NCBI RefSeq assembly: GCF_010725885.1
Contig: NZ_AP022600.1
Location: 4,278,001-4,342,000, forward strand
Origin: Mycolicibacterium tokaiense
GTDB lineage: Bacteria; Actinomycetota; Actinomycetes; Mycobacteriales; Mycobacteriaceae
Length of the DNA stretch: 64,000 bases
Reading direction: 5' to 3'
This document shows, one piece after another, positions 37,377-46,142 of the stretch. The notes below the pieces were generated by a model. The model made no database searches, had not been told where the DNA came from, and worked only from the letters and a program-made list of their open reading frames with translations. Positions within the stretch are counted from its first letter, which is position 1. Each line of letters starts with the position of its first letter. A program made the position numbers and the translations under genes.

Positions 37377-37879
37377 ATGTTCCATTGAGCCAGACGCACT
37401 CCGGTCTTCTTGTCGATCAGCACCACGTTGGTCACCAGGTCGCGGTAGCAGTCCCAGTACACCCAGCCGGTCACCGTCGATCCGGCCGGGGCGTTGAGCA
37501 GTCCATGCTGCAGGGCGTCGGGGGCGTCGCTGTTGCGTGGCTCGTAGGCATCGCCGGTGGGGGTGACGCCCCGGAACCAGAACGACACACCCATGGCATA
37601 CGGAACCGGCATCTGCTTGGCCTGCACCACCACCTGTGACTTCCACACCTGCTGGCGCGGTGAGCGCGGCGGATAGCCGAAACCGGGCGGGATCTCCGAG
37701 GGCACCGGCGGCAGCACGGTCACGTCGGCGACGATGCCCAGGAACTCTACCCGCAGGGTGTCGCCCATGCGGCCGATGACCGTGTCGGCGGCTCCCGCCG
37801 CGGGCGCGGTGACGGTGCCGAAACCCAGGACGGCTGCCGCGAGGAGCAGGATCGAAAACCATCGGCGCATGCGTCGCAT
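37373..37879 (-). CDS. Exported conserved mycobacterial protein (Rv2668 type)
   Basis: 168 aa. Signal peptide: MRRMRRWFSILLLAAAVLGF followed by an alanine-rich cleavage region ending near residue 30. The mature part is a small beta-rich domain with GDTLRVEFLGIVADVTVLPP, and YWDCYRDLVTNVVLIDKKTG at the end, reminiscent of immunoglobulin-like secreted antigens. Only one cysteine after the signal. Function unknown. Overlaps the downstream acetyltransferase gene by 4 bp. Confidence 0.82.
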   Translation of the reverse strand: MRRMRRWFSILLLAAAVLGFGTVTAPAAGAADTVIGRMGDTLRVEFLGIVADVTVLPPVPSEIPPGFGYPPRSPRQQVWKSQVVVQAKQMPVPYAMGVSFWFRGVTPTGDAYEPRNSDAPDALQHGLLNAPAGSTVTGWVYWDCYRDLVTNVVLIDKKTGVRLAQWNM

Positions 37880-37921
37880 GATGACACACCTGGACAGGTG
37901 TCCACAGCAGGTTGGTGACCT

Positions 37922-38344
37922 CTACTGGGCCCAGGGGCCCAGACCGCCGACCTTGTCCACGGTGATGCGGGTCAGGAAGCCGTCGGGGGCGTCGTCGGGC
38001 GGGAAGCCCGATCCGGGGGTCAGTGCGTCGGACAACTGGCGCAAGAGCGCGGGGGCGCCGCCCTCGACAATCCGTGCGTTTCCGCTCACCCAGAGGTACT
38101 GCCGCAGCGTCGGTCCGTGCGGGTCGGCCACCACCGTCAGTGCCACCCGGGGGTCGCGGCGGACGTTGCGCACCTTGCGGTAACTGTCGCTCAGGTGTGC
38201 GACCACCAGCTCGTCGTCGTGCTCGCCGGGCTGCAGCGCCACCCACACGACGCTGACCTGGGGGCTGCCGTCGGCATTGAGGGTGACCAGGGTGGCGTTG
38301 GCGCCCCGGCCGATCAGCGCGCGGGCGGACTCATCGAGTTTCAT
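37922..38344 (-). CDS. PPOX-class F420- or flavin-dependent enzyme
   Basis: 140-aa split beta-barrel protein of the pyridoxamine-phosphate-oxidase-like class. NATLVTLNADGSPQVSVVWV, VRRDPRVALTVVADPHGP and LWVSGNARIVEGG are the family strands. In mycobacteria many such proteins use coenzyme F420 for reductions. Cofactor and substrate cannot be told here. ATG start giving MKLDESARAL; 8 bp downstream of ogt on the same strand. Confidence 0.85.
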   Translation of the reverse strand: MKLDESARALIGRGANATLVTLNADGSPQVSVVWVALQPGEHDDELVVAHLSDSYRKVRNVRRDPRVALTVVADPHGPTLRQYLWVSGNARIVEGGAPALLRQLSDALTPGSGFPPDDAPDGFLTRITVDKVGGLGPWAQ

Positions 38345-38352
38345 GACCTGTC

Positions 38353-38880
38353 CTACGGCGCAGCCGGGGGTTTCATTCCCCGGCCTTCGAACTCCAACAG
38401 CAGAAGCTTGGCGGCCGCGCCACCGGCGTAGCGACCGGCGGATCCGTCGGAACGCACCACGCGGTGACACGGGATCACCACGGGCAGCGGATTGCGCGCA
38501 CAGGCGGTGCCGACCGCCCGGACGGCACCGGGGCTGCCCACGGCGCTGGCCACCTCGGCGTAGCTGCGGCGTTCGCCGTAGCCGATGCCGCGCAGCTGCT
38601 GCACGACAGTGCGCCGGAACCCCTGTGCCAGGCGCAGATCGACGGGGACATCGACGTCGCGGCGGGAGCCGTCGAAATATTCGTCGAGCTGTCCCGCGAT
38701 AGCGTCCAGCCGGGCGGGGCAGTGCGCGAGACGCGGACCGACCCGTTGGGCCAGCGTGGCCAGCACGGCGTCGTGGTCTTCGGCCGCGAAGGCCACCCGC
38801 ACCAGGCCCGCTTCGGTGGCGGCCAGCAGCAGGGCACCCACCGGGCTGTCGACGGTGCGGTGGGCGACGTCGATGTTCAT
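38353..38880 (-). CDS. ogt: Methylated-DNA--protein-cysteine S-methyltransferase
   Basis: Suicide repair protein that removes alkyl groups from O6-alkylguanine. 175 aa. The acceptor cysteine is in LPVVIPCHRVVRSDG, followed by AGRYAGGAAAKLLLLEFEG. The DNA-binding helix-turn-helix is YGERRSYAEVASAVGSPGAV with the arginine finger in VRAVGTACARNP. Lies 6 bp downstream of the clpC2-like gene and 8 bp before the PPOX gene, so the three are probably one transcript. Confidence 0.95.
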   Translation of the reverse strand: MNIDVAHRTVDSPVGALLLAATEAGLVRVAFAAEDHDAVLATLAQRVGPRLAHCPARLDAIAGQLDEYFDGSRRDVDVPVDLRLAQGFRRTVVQQLRGIGYGERRSYAEVASAVGSPGAVRAVGTACARNPLPVVIPCHRVVRSDGSAGRYAGGAAAKLLLLEFEGRGMKPPAAP

Positions 38881-38886
38881 GACCCG

Positions 38887-39594
38887 TCAGCTCTTGGACA
38901 GCGATTCCAGCACGGTGACGAGGTCGGTCTCCACCCGGCCCTTGTCGATGCCGGCGCGGTGCAGGGGACCGGCGGCGTCCTCGGATTCCAGCAGGGCCAA
39001 CAGCAGGTGTTCGGTGCCGATGTAGTTGTGCCCCAGTCGCAGTGCTTCGCGGAAGGTCAACTCCAGGGCCTTGCGGGCGGCGGCATCGAAGGGGACCAGT
39101 TCCAGCGTCTCACCGGTGCCGTCCGGCAGGGTGACCTGTGCGCGTACTGCGTCGGGGTGGACGTGCTGGGCCAGCAGCAGCCGGGTGGCCAGCGCGTCGG
39201 TGTCGGTCAGCAGGCCGAGAATCAGGTGCTCGGGTGTGATGTGCGGGTTGCCGGCTGCGCGGGCGAGATCCTGGGCGGCCTCCACCACGGCCTTGGCGCG
39301 CGGGGTGAACCTGGTGAATCCCTCGTTCGGATCGATGGTGTCGCCGCGGGGGACGAACCGTTTCTGCGCGGCCTGCTTGGTGACGCCCATGCTGGCGCCG
39401 ATCTCGGTCCAGGAGGCCCCGGAGCGGCGGGCCTGATCGACGAAGTGCCCGATCAGATGATCGGCCACGTCGCCCAGGTGCTCGGCGGCCAGCACTGCGT
39501 CGGTGAGTTGGTCGAGGGCGTCGGTGTGCACGGTCGTGATGGTTCGGATCAGCGTGTCGAGGCTGACGACGTTCTGCGCGGGCGAAGTAGCCAT
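38887..39594 (-). CDS. clpC2: ClpC2-like protein: N-terminal helix-turn-helix plus Clp N-domain
   Basis: 235 aa (Rv2667 type). Residues about 1-75 contain SWTEIGASMGVTKQAAQKRF, a helix-turn-helix. Residues about 90-230 are a double Clp repeat N-domain (FTRFTPRAKAVVEAAQDLAR, HNYIGTEHLLLALLESEDAA) without any AAA ATPase. M. tuberculosis ClpC2 binds ligands that otherwise hit ClpC1 and protects the cell; its N-terminus controls its own expression. Two matching palindromes lie immediately before the start here. Confidence 0.9.
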   Translation of the reverse strand: MATSPAQNVVSLDTLIRTITTVHTDALDQLTDAVLAAEHLGDVADHLIGHFVDQARRSGASWTEIGASMGVTKQAAQKRFVPRGDTIDPNEGFTRFTPRAKAVVEAAQDLARAAGNPHITPEHLILGLLTDTDALATRLLLAQHVHPDAVRAQVTLPDGTGETLELVPFDAAARKALELTFREALRLGHNYIGTEHLLLALLESEDAAGPLHRAGIDKGRVETDLVTVLESLSKS

Positions 39595-39596
39595 GC

Positions 39597-39641
39597 GTCA
39601 ACTGTAAGTTGACGGCATGGTTTGGTCAACCTCGAGTTGAC
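39597..39641. promoter_or_regulatory. Twin palindromic operators upstream of clpC2
   Basis: Two 17-bp palindromes of the form GTCAAC-N5-GTTGAC (39597-39613 and 39625-39641), with centres 28 bp apart. The first is 2 bp from the clpC2 start codon. They sit where autorepression by the clpC2 helix-turn-helix would act. Also within reach of the small exported-protein gene on the + strand. Confidence 0.7.
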
Positions 39642-39726
39642 GTCGGCGTGTCACACAAGTCACACGAGTAACTTCTGTCACACTCAAAGGCATCCAGCAG
39701 GGTTTACGCAGAGCGGAGACACATCC

Positions 39727-39861
39727 ATGCGTCCCATCGTCCTCGGACTCGCAGCACTCGGATTGTTCCTGGGCAGCCTCGTGATGGCGCCCCTTTCCTC
39801 AGAAGTGGCCGGGTCGCAGTGGCCGGCCGGCCACGCCGTCGCGGCAGATCTGACGACGTAG
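39727..39861 (+). CDS. Small exported peptide of 44 aa
   Basis: Begins MRPIVLGLAALGLFLGSLVM, a short hydrophobic leader, followed by a 24-residue polar part ending AVAADLTT. GAGCGGAGAC lies just before the ATG. It might be a secreted peptide or a single-helix membrane peptide. Nothing is known of it. It is divergent from clpC2 and could share its operators. The next 298 bp up to the following gene hold no other supported feature. Confidence 0.45.
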   Translation: MRPIVLGLAALGLFLGSLVMAPLSSEVAGSQWPAGHAVAADLTT

Positions 39862-40159
39862 GGCTGCTGAGCCGCCCGGCGTTGCTGAGCGGCCTGCCGC
39901 CATCTACTGCGCAACCGGCCCCCGGCGCCGTCGCCGCGCTGCCACCACCGATTCTGCCGCGCCTGCGGCGCTGGGGCGACCATCGGTGGGGCGAGCGCAG
40001 GTGTGCTCGACGGGCGGGGTGTGTGCCGTTTGCCGGGTCGGGACGTGCATTTTCGGTGGTGGCGTCAGCACCCGCAGTTCGCCGAAGGTCGTCGACGGTC
40101 CTGGTGATGCCTTAAGCTAAGTGCGGCTAACAGCACGCAGACAGACTTTGGGAGTGGTA

Positions 40160-40768
40160 ATGGCACGTCGCAGGCGACGGAGTGCAACCGTTTTGCTGAT
40201 GGGTGCGGCGTTGTCTGCTGCCCCGCTGGGCCTGGCGACCATCGTCACCCCGGCGATCAGCCATGCCGAATGCGGCGTCGACGGAGGTGGCGGCTACGCC
40301 CACCCGACCGGCGGCGGTATCGGCGGTGGCACGGTGTCGTGCGAGGCCGAGCCTGCGCCCGCGCCCGCTGACAACGAGCCCAAGAACGAGTGGGGCTTCA
40401 ACCCGAATCTCACCCCGGCCGAGAACCTGGCCCGGATGCCAGCGCCCGCGCTGCAGGAACCGCTGGTCCAGACCTCACTGATCGATGACGTCCCGGTCCA
40501 GATCTCGCCGGAGCTGGGGCTGCCCGGCATCGGCGTCGGGGTCAACCTGTGGCCGGATCTCACCCCCATCGTCAACGGAGTGGTGGGTGCCGGCACCGGC
40601 GCGGCCGTCGCCGGATTGCCCGCGCCCAACCTCGATGGAGTCGGCGCTGCCCTGCAGCAGCTGCCGCCGCCTCAGCTGCCGGACCTGACCAAGATCCCGC
40701 CGCCCAAGCGCATCATCCCGTTGCAGTGCGGACCGCAGATCACCCCGTTCTTCAAGCCCTGCATCTGA
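40160..40768 (+). CDS. Secreted proline/glycine-rich protein
   Basis: 202 aa. Positively charged start MARRRRRSATVLLMG and hydrophobic core followed by an SHA-EC cleavage region near residue 37. The mature part is low complexity: GGGGYAHPTGGGIGGG, then PAPAPADNEP, then proline-rich stretches ending PPPKRIIPLQCGPQITPFFK. Three cysteines outside the membrane. Resembles other mycobacterial exported proline-rich proteins, function unknown. GGGAG precedes the ATG with good spacing. Confidence 0.75.
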   Translation: MARRRRRSATVLLMGAALSAAPLGLATIVTPAISHAECGVDGGGGYAHPTGGGIGGGTVSCEAEPAPAPADNEPKNEWGFNPNLTPAENLARMPAPALQEPLVQTSLIDDVPVQISPELGLPGIGVGVNLWPDLTPIVNGVVGAGTGAAVAGLPAPNLDGVGAALQQLPPPQLPDLTKIPPPKRIIPLQCGPQITPFFKPCI

Positions 40769-40769
40769 G

Positions 40770-41261
40770 TCAGCCGCGGGGGTAACCCCGTCGCACCGTG
40801 CGGTCCAGGATGCCGAGCGTCGCGCGCAGCGCAAGTTCGGAGATCACCGGGAAGATGCCTGCGTCGCGCCAGGATTGCTCGATCGTGGACCAGTCGTAGA
40901 ACGACGTGACCACAGTGGCGTTGTCCGGTTCCACGTCGTCGGGTTCCAGCCGGTAGCCGTAGACGTGTCCGATCTGCGGCCGGACCCTGCCCAGGATGGT
41001 CCAGGCGATCAGGGCATCCTGCTCGAACTCGGTGATCTGTACGGTCACGTCATAGCGGCCCAATTCTGGGAAGTCGTTGAGCGACTCTCGATCCATGTGG
41101 ACCACGAACTCATCGCCCACCTGCTGGGCCCGCTCACCCGAGGCGCCCTGCAGCATGCCGGATGAGTCGATGGCGACATGGCCCTGCGGATCACACAGCA
41201 GGGCGAAGATCTCGGCGGCCGGAGCGGCTATCCGCCGCTGCACCTCGATCCGATCGGTCAT
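40770..41261 (-). CDS. SRPBCC/START-like protein
   Basis: 163 aa. RIEVQRRIAAPAAEIFALLC at the N-terminus and VTSFYDWSTIEQSWRDAG near the end are typical of the polyketide-cyclase/START helix-grip fold, which binds hydrophobic ligands. Ligand unknown. The start overlaps the stop of a small membrane-protein gene upstream (ATGA), so both are probably translated together. Confidence 0.85.
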   Translation of the reverse strand: MTDRIEVQRRIAAPAAEIFALLCDPQGHVAIDSSGMLQGASGERAQQVGDEFVVHMDRESLNDFPELGRYDVTVQITEFEQDALIAWTILGRVRPQIGHVYGYRLEPDDVEPDNATVVTSFYDWSTIEQSWRDAGIFPVISELALRATLGILDRTVRRGYPRG

Positions 41262-41506
41262 CGGGCCAGCGCGTAGTGCTCGGCGGTGTCGAAAGGCTCA
41301 CGGATGGTCCTGGTCAGCAGGGCGATTGCGCCCATCTGGACCGCTCCCACCAGCACCACCGGCCACAGCACACCCGCAGCCAGGCTCGCGCATGCGGGAT
41401 GGGCAGCAGGCTGGCGCGAATCACGCCACCGTGCGGCCAACGCAAAAGTGATGGCCGCGGTGATCAGCGCGCCGACGAGGTACAACAGGCCCAAAGTCTG
41501 CGTCAC
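41258..41506 (-). CDS. Small two-helix membrane protein
   Basis: 82 aa. Helix 1: TLGLLYLVGALITAAITFAL; basic loop WRDSRQ; helix 2: SLAAGVLWPVVLVGAVQMGA. The C-terminus is polar. No family recognised. It precedes the SRPBCC gene with a 4-bp overlap. Confidence 0.65.
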   Translation of the reverse strand: MTQTLGLLYLVGALITAAITFALAARWRDSRQPAAHPACASLAAGVLWPVVLVGAVQMGAIALLTRTIREPFDTAEHYALAR

Positions 41507-41696
41507 TGCAAAGCCTCCCGAGTAGAACGACGGAGTTCGAATTTCCCTGAATCGCCCGCCTTCAAACCCGCATTGGCATCACGGTGCTTTCATCCCTGGC
41601 CACCCAGCAGCTCGGTAGCCAGACTGAAGACCGCCGGAATGCGCCGCGCCCATGCCGGTGTTGCCCGGAAGACGCGAACGAAGGGGAGAACCCACC

Positions 41697-42830
41697 GTGC
41701 TCAACCTCGCTGTGGCCTTGGACGGTGCGGGCTGGCACCCGGCCGCCTGGCGTCGACCCGAAGCGCGCCCGGCGGAACTGTTCACCGCCCGCTACTGGGC
41801 AGACCTGGTGGCCGAAGCAGAACGCGGACTGCTGGACTTCGCCACCATCGAGGACGGTCTGACGCTGCAGACCGAAGGCCCGGTGCCCACCGACCGGGTG
41901 CGCGGTCGCCTCGATGCCGTACTGATCGCCGCCCGGGTGGCGCCGCTGACCCGCCACATCGGCCTGGTCCCCACCGTGATCGCCACCCACACCGAGCCAT
42001 TCCACGCCTCCAAGGCCATCGGCACCCTGGACTACGTGAGCACCGGGCGGGCCGGAGTGCGGGTGCAGGTGGCGCCCAGCGCGGCCGCCGCCGCGCACTT
42101 CGGCCGCAGGGAGGTTCAACGCGAGTTGCTGCTGGAGGAGGCCGGCGACTACATCGAGGTGCTGCGCCGGCTCTGGGACAGCTGGGAGGACGACGCCGAG
42201 ATCCGCGACGTCAGCACCGGGCGGTTCATCGATCGGGACAAGCTGCACTACATCGATTTCGACGGCCGGTGGTTCTCGGTCAAGGGACCGTCCATCACCC
42301 CGCGGCCACTTCAGGGCCAGCCGATCGTGGCGGCCCTGGCGCACGCCGAACCGGCCTTCCGGCTGGCGGCAACCGGGGCCGACGTCGCCTTCATCACTCC
42401 CCACGATGCCGGCGAGCTGGCCGCCACGGCCGCCCGCCTGGCCCAGCTGCGGCCCCCGGATCTCGACCCGGTCCGGGTGTTCGCCGATCTGGTGGTGTTC
42501 CTGGGCGACACCGCCGAAGCCGCAATTGCACGCCGCCGTGCCCTCGAGGATGTGGTGGGCGCCGAGTATGTCAGCGACGCCGAGGTTTTCGTGGGCACGC
42601 CGGGGGAGCTTGCCGACCTGGTGGCGGCCTGGCACGCCGCGGGCGCGCACGGTTTCCGGCTGCGCCCGGCGACGCTGCCGCACGACCTGGTGCAGATCAC
42701 CGGCGAGCTGGTGCCGCAGCTGCAGCGGCGCGGGTTGTTCCGCGACAGCTATCCCGGTGCGACTCTGCGGGATTCGCTGGGATTGGGCCGGCCCGCCAAC
42801 CGATACGCCGCGTCGCAGGAGCCCCGATGA
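41697..42830 (+). CDS. LLM-class flavin-dependent oxidoreductase
   Basis: 377-aa TIM-barrel flavoprotein of the bacterial luciferase-like class, FMN- or F420-dependent. Seen: GLLDFATIEDGLTLQTEGP, RLDAVLIAARVAPLTRHIGL, and KAIGTLDYVSTGRAGVRVQV. Related proteins oxidise small organosulfur or other carbon compounds. GTG start with AAGGGGAG at good spacing. Its stop overlaps the next monooxygenase gene (ATGA), and a decarboxylase follows, so the three form one operon. Confidence 0.88.
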   Translation: MLNLAVALDGAGWHPAAWRRPEARPAELFTARYWADLVAEAERGLLDFATIEDGLTLQTEGPVPTDRVRGRLDAVLIAARVAPLTRHIGLVPTVIATHTEPFHASKAIGTLDYVSTGRAGVRVQVAPSAAAAAHFGRREVQRELLLEEAGDYIEVLRRLWDSWEDDAEIRDVSTGRFIDRDKLHYIDFDGRWFSVKGPSITPRPLQGQPIVAALAHAEPAFRLAATGADVAFITPHDAGELAATAARLAQLRPPDLDPVRVFADLVVFLGDTAEAAIARRRALEDVVGAEYVSDAEVFVGTPGELADLVAAWHAAGAHGFRLRPATLPHDLVQITGELVPQLQRRGLFRDSYPGATLRDSLGLGRPANRYAASQEPR

Positions 42831-44203
42831 GCAAGCCGCTCAAGCAGATTCACCTGGCCGCCCACTTCCCGGGGGTGAACAACACCACGGTGTGGAGTGA
42901 TCCGTCCTCCGGCAGTCACATCGACTTCCGGTCCTTCGTGCAGTTCGCCCGCAGCGCCGAGCGCGGCAAGTTCGACTTCATGTTCCTGGCCGAGGGGTTG
43001 CGGCTGCGCGAGCAGGGCGGCCAGATCTACGATCTGGACGTGGTGGGCCGGCCCGACACCTTCACGGTGCTGGCTGCCCTGGCCGCGGTGACCGAACACC
43101 TCGGGCTGACCGGCACCATCAACTCGACGTTCAACGAACCGTATGAAGTGGCACGGCAATTCGCGTCGCTGGATCACCTGTCCGGGGGGCGGGCAGCGTG
43201 GAACGTGGTGACCTCCTGGGACGCGTTCACCGGCGAGAACTTCCGCCGCGGCGGCTACCTGCCGGAGAACCAGCGCTACGAGCGGGCCGAGAGCTTTCTG
43301 GCGGCCGCGCACACCCTGTTCGACTCCTGGCGCGGGGACGAGGTGGTGGCCGACAAGGAGCGGGGAGTGTTCCTGGCCGACGCCGATGCGGGGTCGTTTG
43401 CCTACGCCGACGCGCACTTCGACATCAGCGGTCGTTTCAACGTGCCGCGCAGCCCGCAGGGTCGCCCGGTGATCTTCCAGGCCGGTGATTCCGACCGCGG
43501 TCGCGAATTCGCCGCGGCCGCAGCCGATGCCATCTTCTCCCGGTACGGCACCTTGCAGGAGGGCCAGCAGTTCTATGCCGACGTCAAGGGTCGCCTGGCC
43601 GCGTACGGTCGCCGCCACGACCAGCTGTTGATCCTGCCGGCAGCGACGTTCGTGTTGGGTGACACCGACGCCGAGGCCGCCGAGCTGGCCCAGCAGGTCC
43701 GGCTGGCGCAGGTCTCGCCGGCCACGGCCATCAAGTTCCTCGAGCAGCTGTGGAACCGTGATCTGTCCGACCATGATCCGGACGGCCCGCTGCCCACGGT
43801 CGATCCCATCCCCGGGGAGAACACCATCTCCCGGGGCCGGGCCAGTGTGCGGATGTACCGCGATCCCGTCGCCACGGCCCACGAGTGGCGCGCCAAGGCG
43901 CAGGCCCAGAACCTGACCACCCGTGAGTTGATCGTCGAGGTGACCGGGCGGCAGAACTTCATCGGGTCGCCGGCGACGGTGGCCGAGTCCATCAACGAGT
44001 TGGTGCAGGCCGACGCCAGTGACGGGTTCATCCTGGTGCCGCACGTGACGCCCGGCGGGTTGGATCCGTTTGTCGACTCCGTGGTGCCGCTGCTGCAGGA
44101 GCGTGGCGTCTTCCGGACCGAGTACACCGGGACGACACTGCGTGATCACCTGGGGCTGGGGTACCCGGGCGGTCATGACCAACTCGCCGGAGTCGCATTC
44201 TGA
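42827..44203 (+). CDS. NtaA/DmoA-family FMN-dependent monooxygenase
   Basis: 458 aa. Matches the nitrilotriacetate/dimethyl-sulfide/dibenzothiophene monooxygenase group: QIHLAAHFPGVNNTTVWSDP, FDFMFLAEGLRLREQGGQIY, SLDHLSGGRAAWNVVTSWDA and FQAGDSDRGREFAAA. Such enzymes need a separate flavin reductase, not encoded nearby. Likely role: oxygenation of an organosulfur or aminopolycarboxylate compound. 4-bp overlap with the LLM gene before it and 29-bp overlap with the decarboxylase gene after it. Confidence 0.9.
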   Translation: MSKPLKQIHLAAHFPGVNNTTVWSDPSSGSHIDFRSFVQFARSAERGKFDFMFLAEGLRLREQGGQIYDLDVVGRPDTFTVLAALAAVTEHLGLTGTINSTFNEPYEVARQFASLDHLSGGRAAWNVVTSWDAFTGENFRRGGYLPENQRYERAESFLAAAHTLFDSWRGDEVVADKERGVFLADADAGSFAYADAHFDISGRFNVPRSPQGRPVIFQAGDSDRGREFAAAAADAIFSRYGTLQEGQQFYADVKGRLAAYGRRHDQLLILPAATFVLGDTDAEAAELAQQVRLAQVSPATAIKFLEQLWNRDLSDHDPDGPLPTVDPIPGENTISRGRASVRMYRDPVATAHEWRAKAQAQNLTTRELIVEVTGRQNFIGSPATVAESINELVQADASDGFILVPHVTPGGLDPFVDSVVPLLQERGVFRTEYTGTTLRDHLGLGYPGGHDQLAGVAF

Positions 44204-45656
44204 TCAGGACCGGACTCCGCTGCTGGACGCCGTGGCCGACTACCACCGACGCCGGCGCTACGGGTTCACCCCGCCCGGGCATCGACAGGGCCGGGGAGTC
44301 GACCCGCGGGTGATCGACGTGCTGGGCCGCGACGCGTTCCGCAATGACCTGCTGGCCGGCAGCGGTGTGGACGACCGCCGGTCCAGCAACGGATTCCTCG
44401 CACGCGCAGAACACTTGATGGCCGCCGCGGTGGGCGCCGACGCGGCGTTCTTCTCCACCTGCGGCAGCTCGCTGTCGGTGAAGGCGGCGATGATGGCGGT
44501 GGCCGGCCACGACGGCGGCCTGCTGCTGAGCCGCGACAGCCACAAGTCCGTGGTGGCGGGACTCATCTTCTCCGGTCTGCAGCCGCACTGGGTGAATCCG
44601 CAGTGGGATGCCCGCCACCACATCTCCCATCCGCCGTCCCCGGAACAGGTGGACGAGGCCTGGCAGCGGCACCCGGACGCGGCGGGGGCACTGATCGTCA
44701 GCCCCAGCCCCTACGGCACCTGCGCGGACATCGCCGGCATCGCCGAGGTGTGTCACCGGCGCGGCAAGCCGCTGATCATCGACGAGGCCTGGGGCGCTCA
44801 CCTGCCGTTCCACGAGGACCTGCCGACCTGGGCGATGGATGCCGGGGCCGACGTCTGCGTGGTGAGCGTGCACAAGATGGGCGCAGGCTTCGAGCAGGGT
44901 TCGGTGTTCCACGTCCAGGGTGACCTGGTGCACCGCGACCGGCTCTCTGCCTGCGCCGACCTGCTGATGACCACCAGTCCCAACGTGCTGGTGTACTCCG
45001 CCCTCGACGGTTGGCGCCGTCAGATGGTGCAGCACGGCCACGATCTGCTGGGCTCTGCGCTCGGGTTGGCCAGGCAGGTGCGCGGCGCGATCGACGAGAT
45101 CGAGGGCGCCACCGTGCTTGAGGAGCAGCTGCTGGGGGCGCAGGCGTCCCATGACCTCGACCGGCTGCAGGTGTTGATCGACGTGTCGGAGACCGGCACC
45201 TCGGGCTATCAGGCCGGCGATTGGCTGCGCGCCCAGCGTGGACTGGATGTCGGGATGTCCGATCACGGCCGCATCCTGGCCACCGTGTCGTTCGCCGACG
45301 ACGAGGAGACCGCCGAGCGGCTGGTGACGGCGCTGCACGATTGGGCCACCGTGTCGCAGAGTTTCGAGAAACCGCCGCAGATCCGGCTGTTGGCACCGCA
45401 GGAGATCGAACTGGAGTCGGTAGCGCTGCCGCGGGATGCGTTCTTCGGCGCCACCGAGAATGTCGCGGCGGACTCGGCGGCCGGGCGGATCGCCGCCGAG
45501 CAGATCACGCCCTACCCGCCCGGAATCCCGGTGGTGGTGCCGGGGGAGCGGCTCACCCAGCCGGTGATCGACTATCTGCGGTCGGGGCTGGCGGCGGGCA
45601 TGGTGGTGCCGGATCCGGCGGACACGACGCTGGAGACGTTCCGCGTGGTGGCCTGA
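44175..45656 (+). CDS. Orn/Lys/Arg decarboxylase-family PLP enzyme
   Basis: 493 aa, fold type I PLP enzyme of the ornithine/lysine/arginine decarboxylase family. Seen: FTPPGHRQGRGVDPRV at the start, SRDSHKSVVAGLIFSGLQP, the aspartate in LIIDEAWGAHLPF, and the PLP lysine in VVSVHKMGAGFEQGS. YPPGIPVVVPGE in the C-terminal domain is characteristic. Substrate may be an amino acid other than lysine. I start at MTNSPESHSDQDR inside the preceding gene; a later start is possible. Confidence 0.9.
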   Translation: MTNSPESHSDQDRTPLLDAVADYHRRRRYGFTPPGHRQGRGVDPRVIDVLGRDAFRNDLLAGSGVDDRRSSNGFLARAEHLMAAAVGADAAFFSTCGSSLSVKAAMMAVAGHDGGLLLSRDSHKSVVAGLIFSGLQPHWVNPQWDARHHISHPPSPEQVDEAWQRHPDAAGALIVSPSPYGTCADIAGIAEVCHRRGKPLIIDEAWGAHLPFHEDLPTWAMDAGADVCVVSVHKMGAGFEQGSVFHVQGDLVHRDRLSACADLLMTTSPNVLVYSALDGWRRQMVQHGHDLLGSALGLARQVRGAIDEIEGATVLEEQLLGAQASHDLDRLQVLIDVSETGTSGYQAGDWLRAQRGLDVGMSDHGRILATVSFADDEETAERLVTALHDWATVSQSFEKPPQIRLLAPQEIELESVALPRDAFFGATENVAADSAAGRIAAEQITPYPPGIPVVVPGERLTQPVIDYLRSGLAAGMVVPDPADTTLETFRVVA

Positions 45657-45872
45657 TCAGCCCGTGACGGCCCTCCCGGCCATGTAGTCGGCCGCCCAGC
45701 CGGGGTGGATGTACTCCAGTGCCTCCAGCAACACCAGTCGCGGACGGTGGGAGTAGGCGGGGTGGCGCTCCATGGCGGCCAGGTGTCGGATCTGGGCGTC
45801 GGTCAGACGGTTGGACAGGGAACGCCAGCTGTCGGGCACATTGCCGGTCTCCGCGAGTGAACTGAGAGGCAT
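45657..45872 (-). CDS. Small conserved-looking protein, unknown function
   Basis: 71 aa: starts MPLSSLAETGNVPDSWRSLS, with a helical middle (LTDAQIRHLAAMERHP) and an aromatic end (YIHPGWAADYMAG). No family recognised. A very good Shine-Dalgarno (GGAAGGA) 9 bp before the ATG supports translation. Convergent and abutting with the decarboxylase gene. Confidence 0.6.
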   Translation of the reverse strand: MPLSSLAETGNVPDSWRSLSNRLTDAQIRHLAAMERHPAYSHRPRLVLLEALEYIHPGWAADYMAGRAVTG

Positions 45873-46088
45873 GTCGGGGTCCTTCCGTAGTTACCTTCTG
45901 TCACTCTGGCACCAGGCACCGACAAAAGGCTGAGGGGAGGCTGGGCAAGCGCTTTGACCTTGCCGTCGGTTTGCGTGAGCCGTCGCTACAGGGACGCCGG
46001 GGCGGCGAGGTCGGCCCGCAGAGAGCCCTGCGACATCGGTCACCATTTGATAGTGGCGGCTGACGGCCGAGATGGTGGGATGTCTCAC

Positions 46089-46102
46089 GTGATGTACATC
46101 AC
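46089..46102. promoter_or_regulatory. CRP-like 14-bp palindrome
   Basis: GTGATGTACATCAC is a perfect palindrome fitting the core GTGA-N6-TCAC of CRP/FNR sites. It lies 41 bp outside the left island end and is itself bracketed by TGTCTC / GAGACA. The nearest gene start is the small protein 220 bp away, so its target is unclear. Confidence 0.4.
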
Positions 46103-46142
46103 CGCGGTGGTACCGAGACACGTGGGCAGAAAGAAACGAAAC

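Noticed and set aside
39819..40115. 98-aa arginine/proline-rich protein after the small exported peptide
   Set aside because: Composition looks like a shadow frame and there is no ribosome site.
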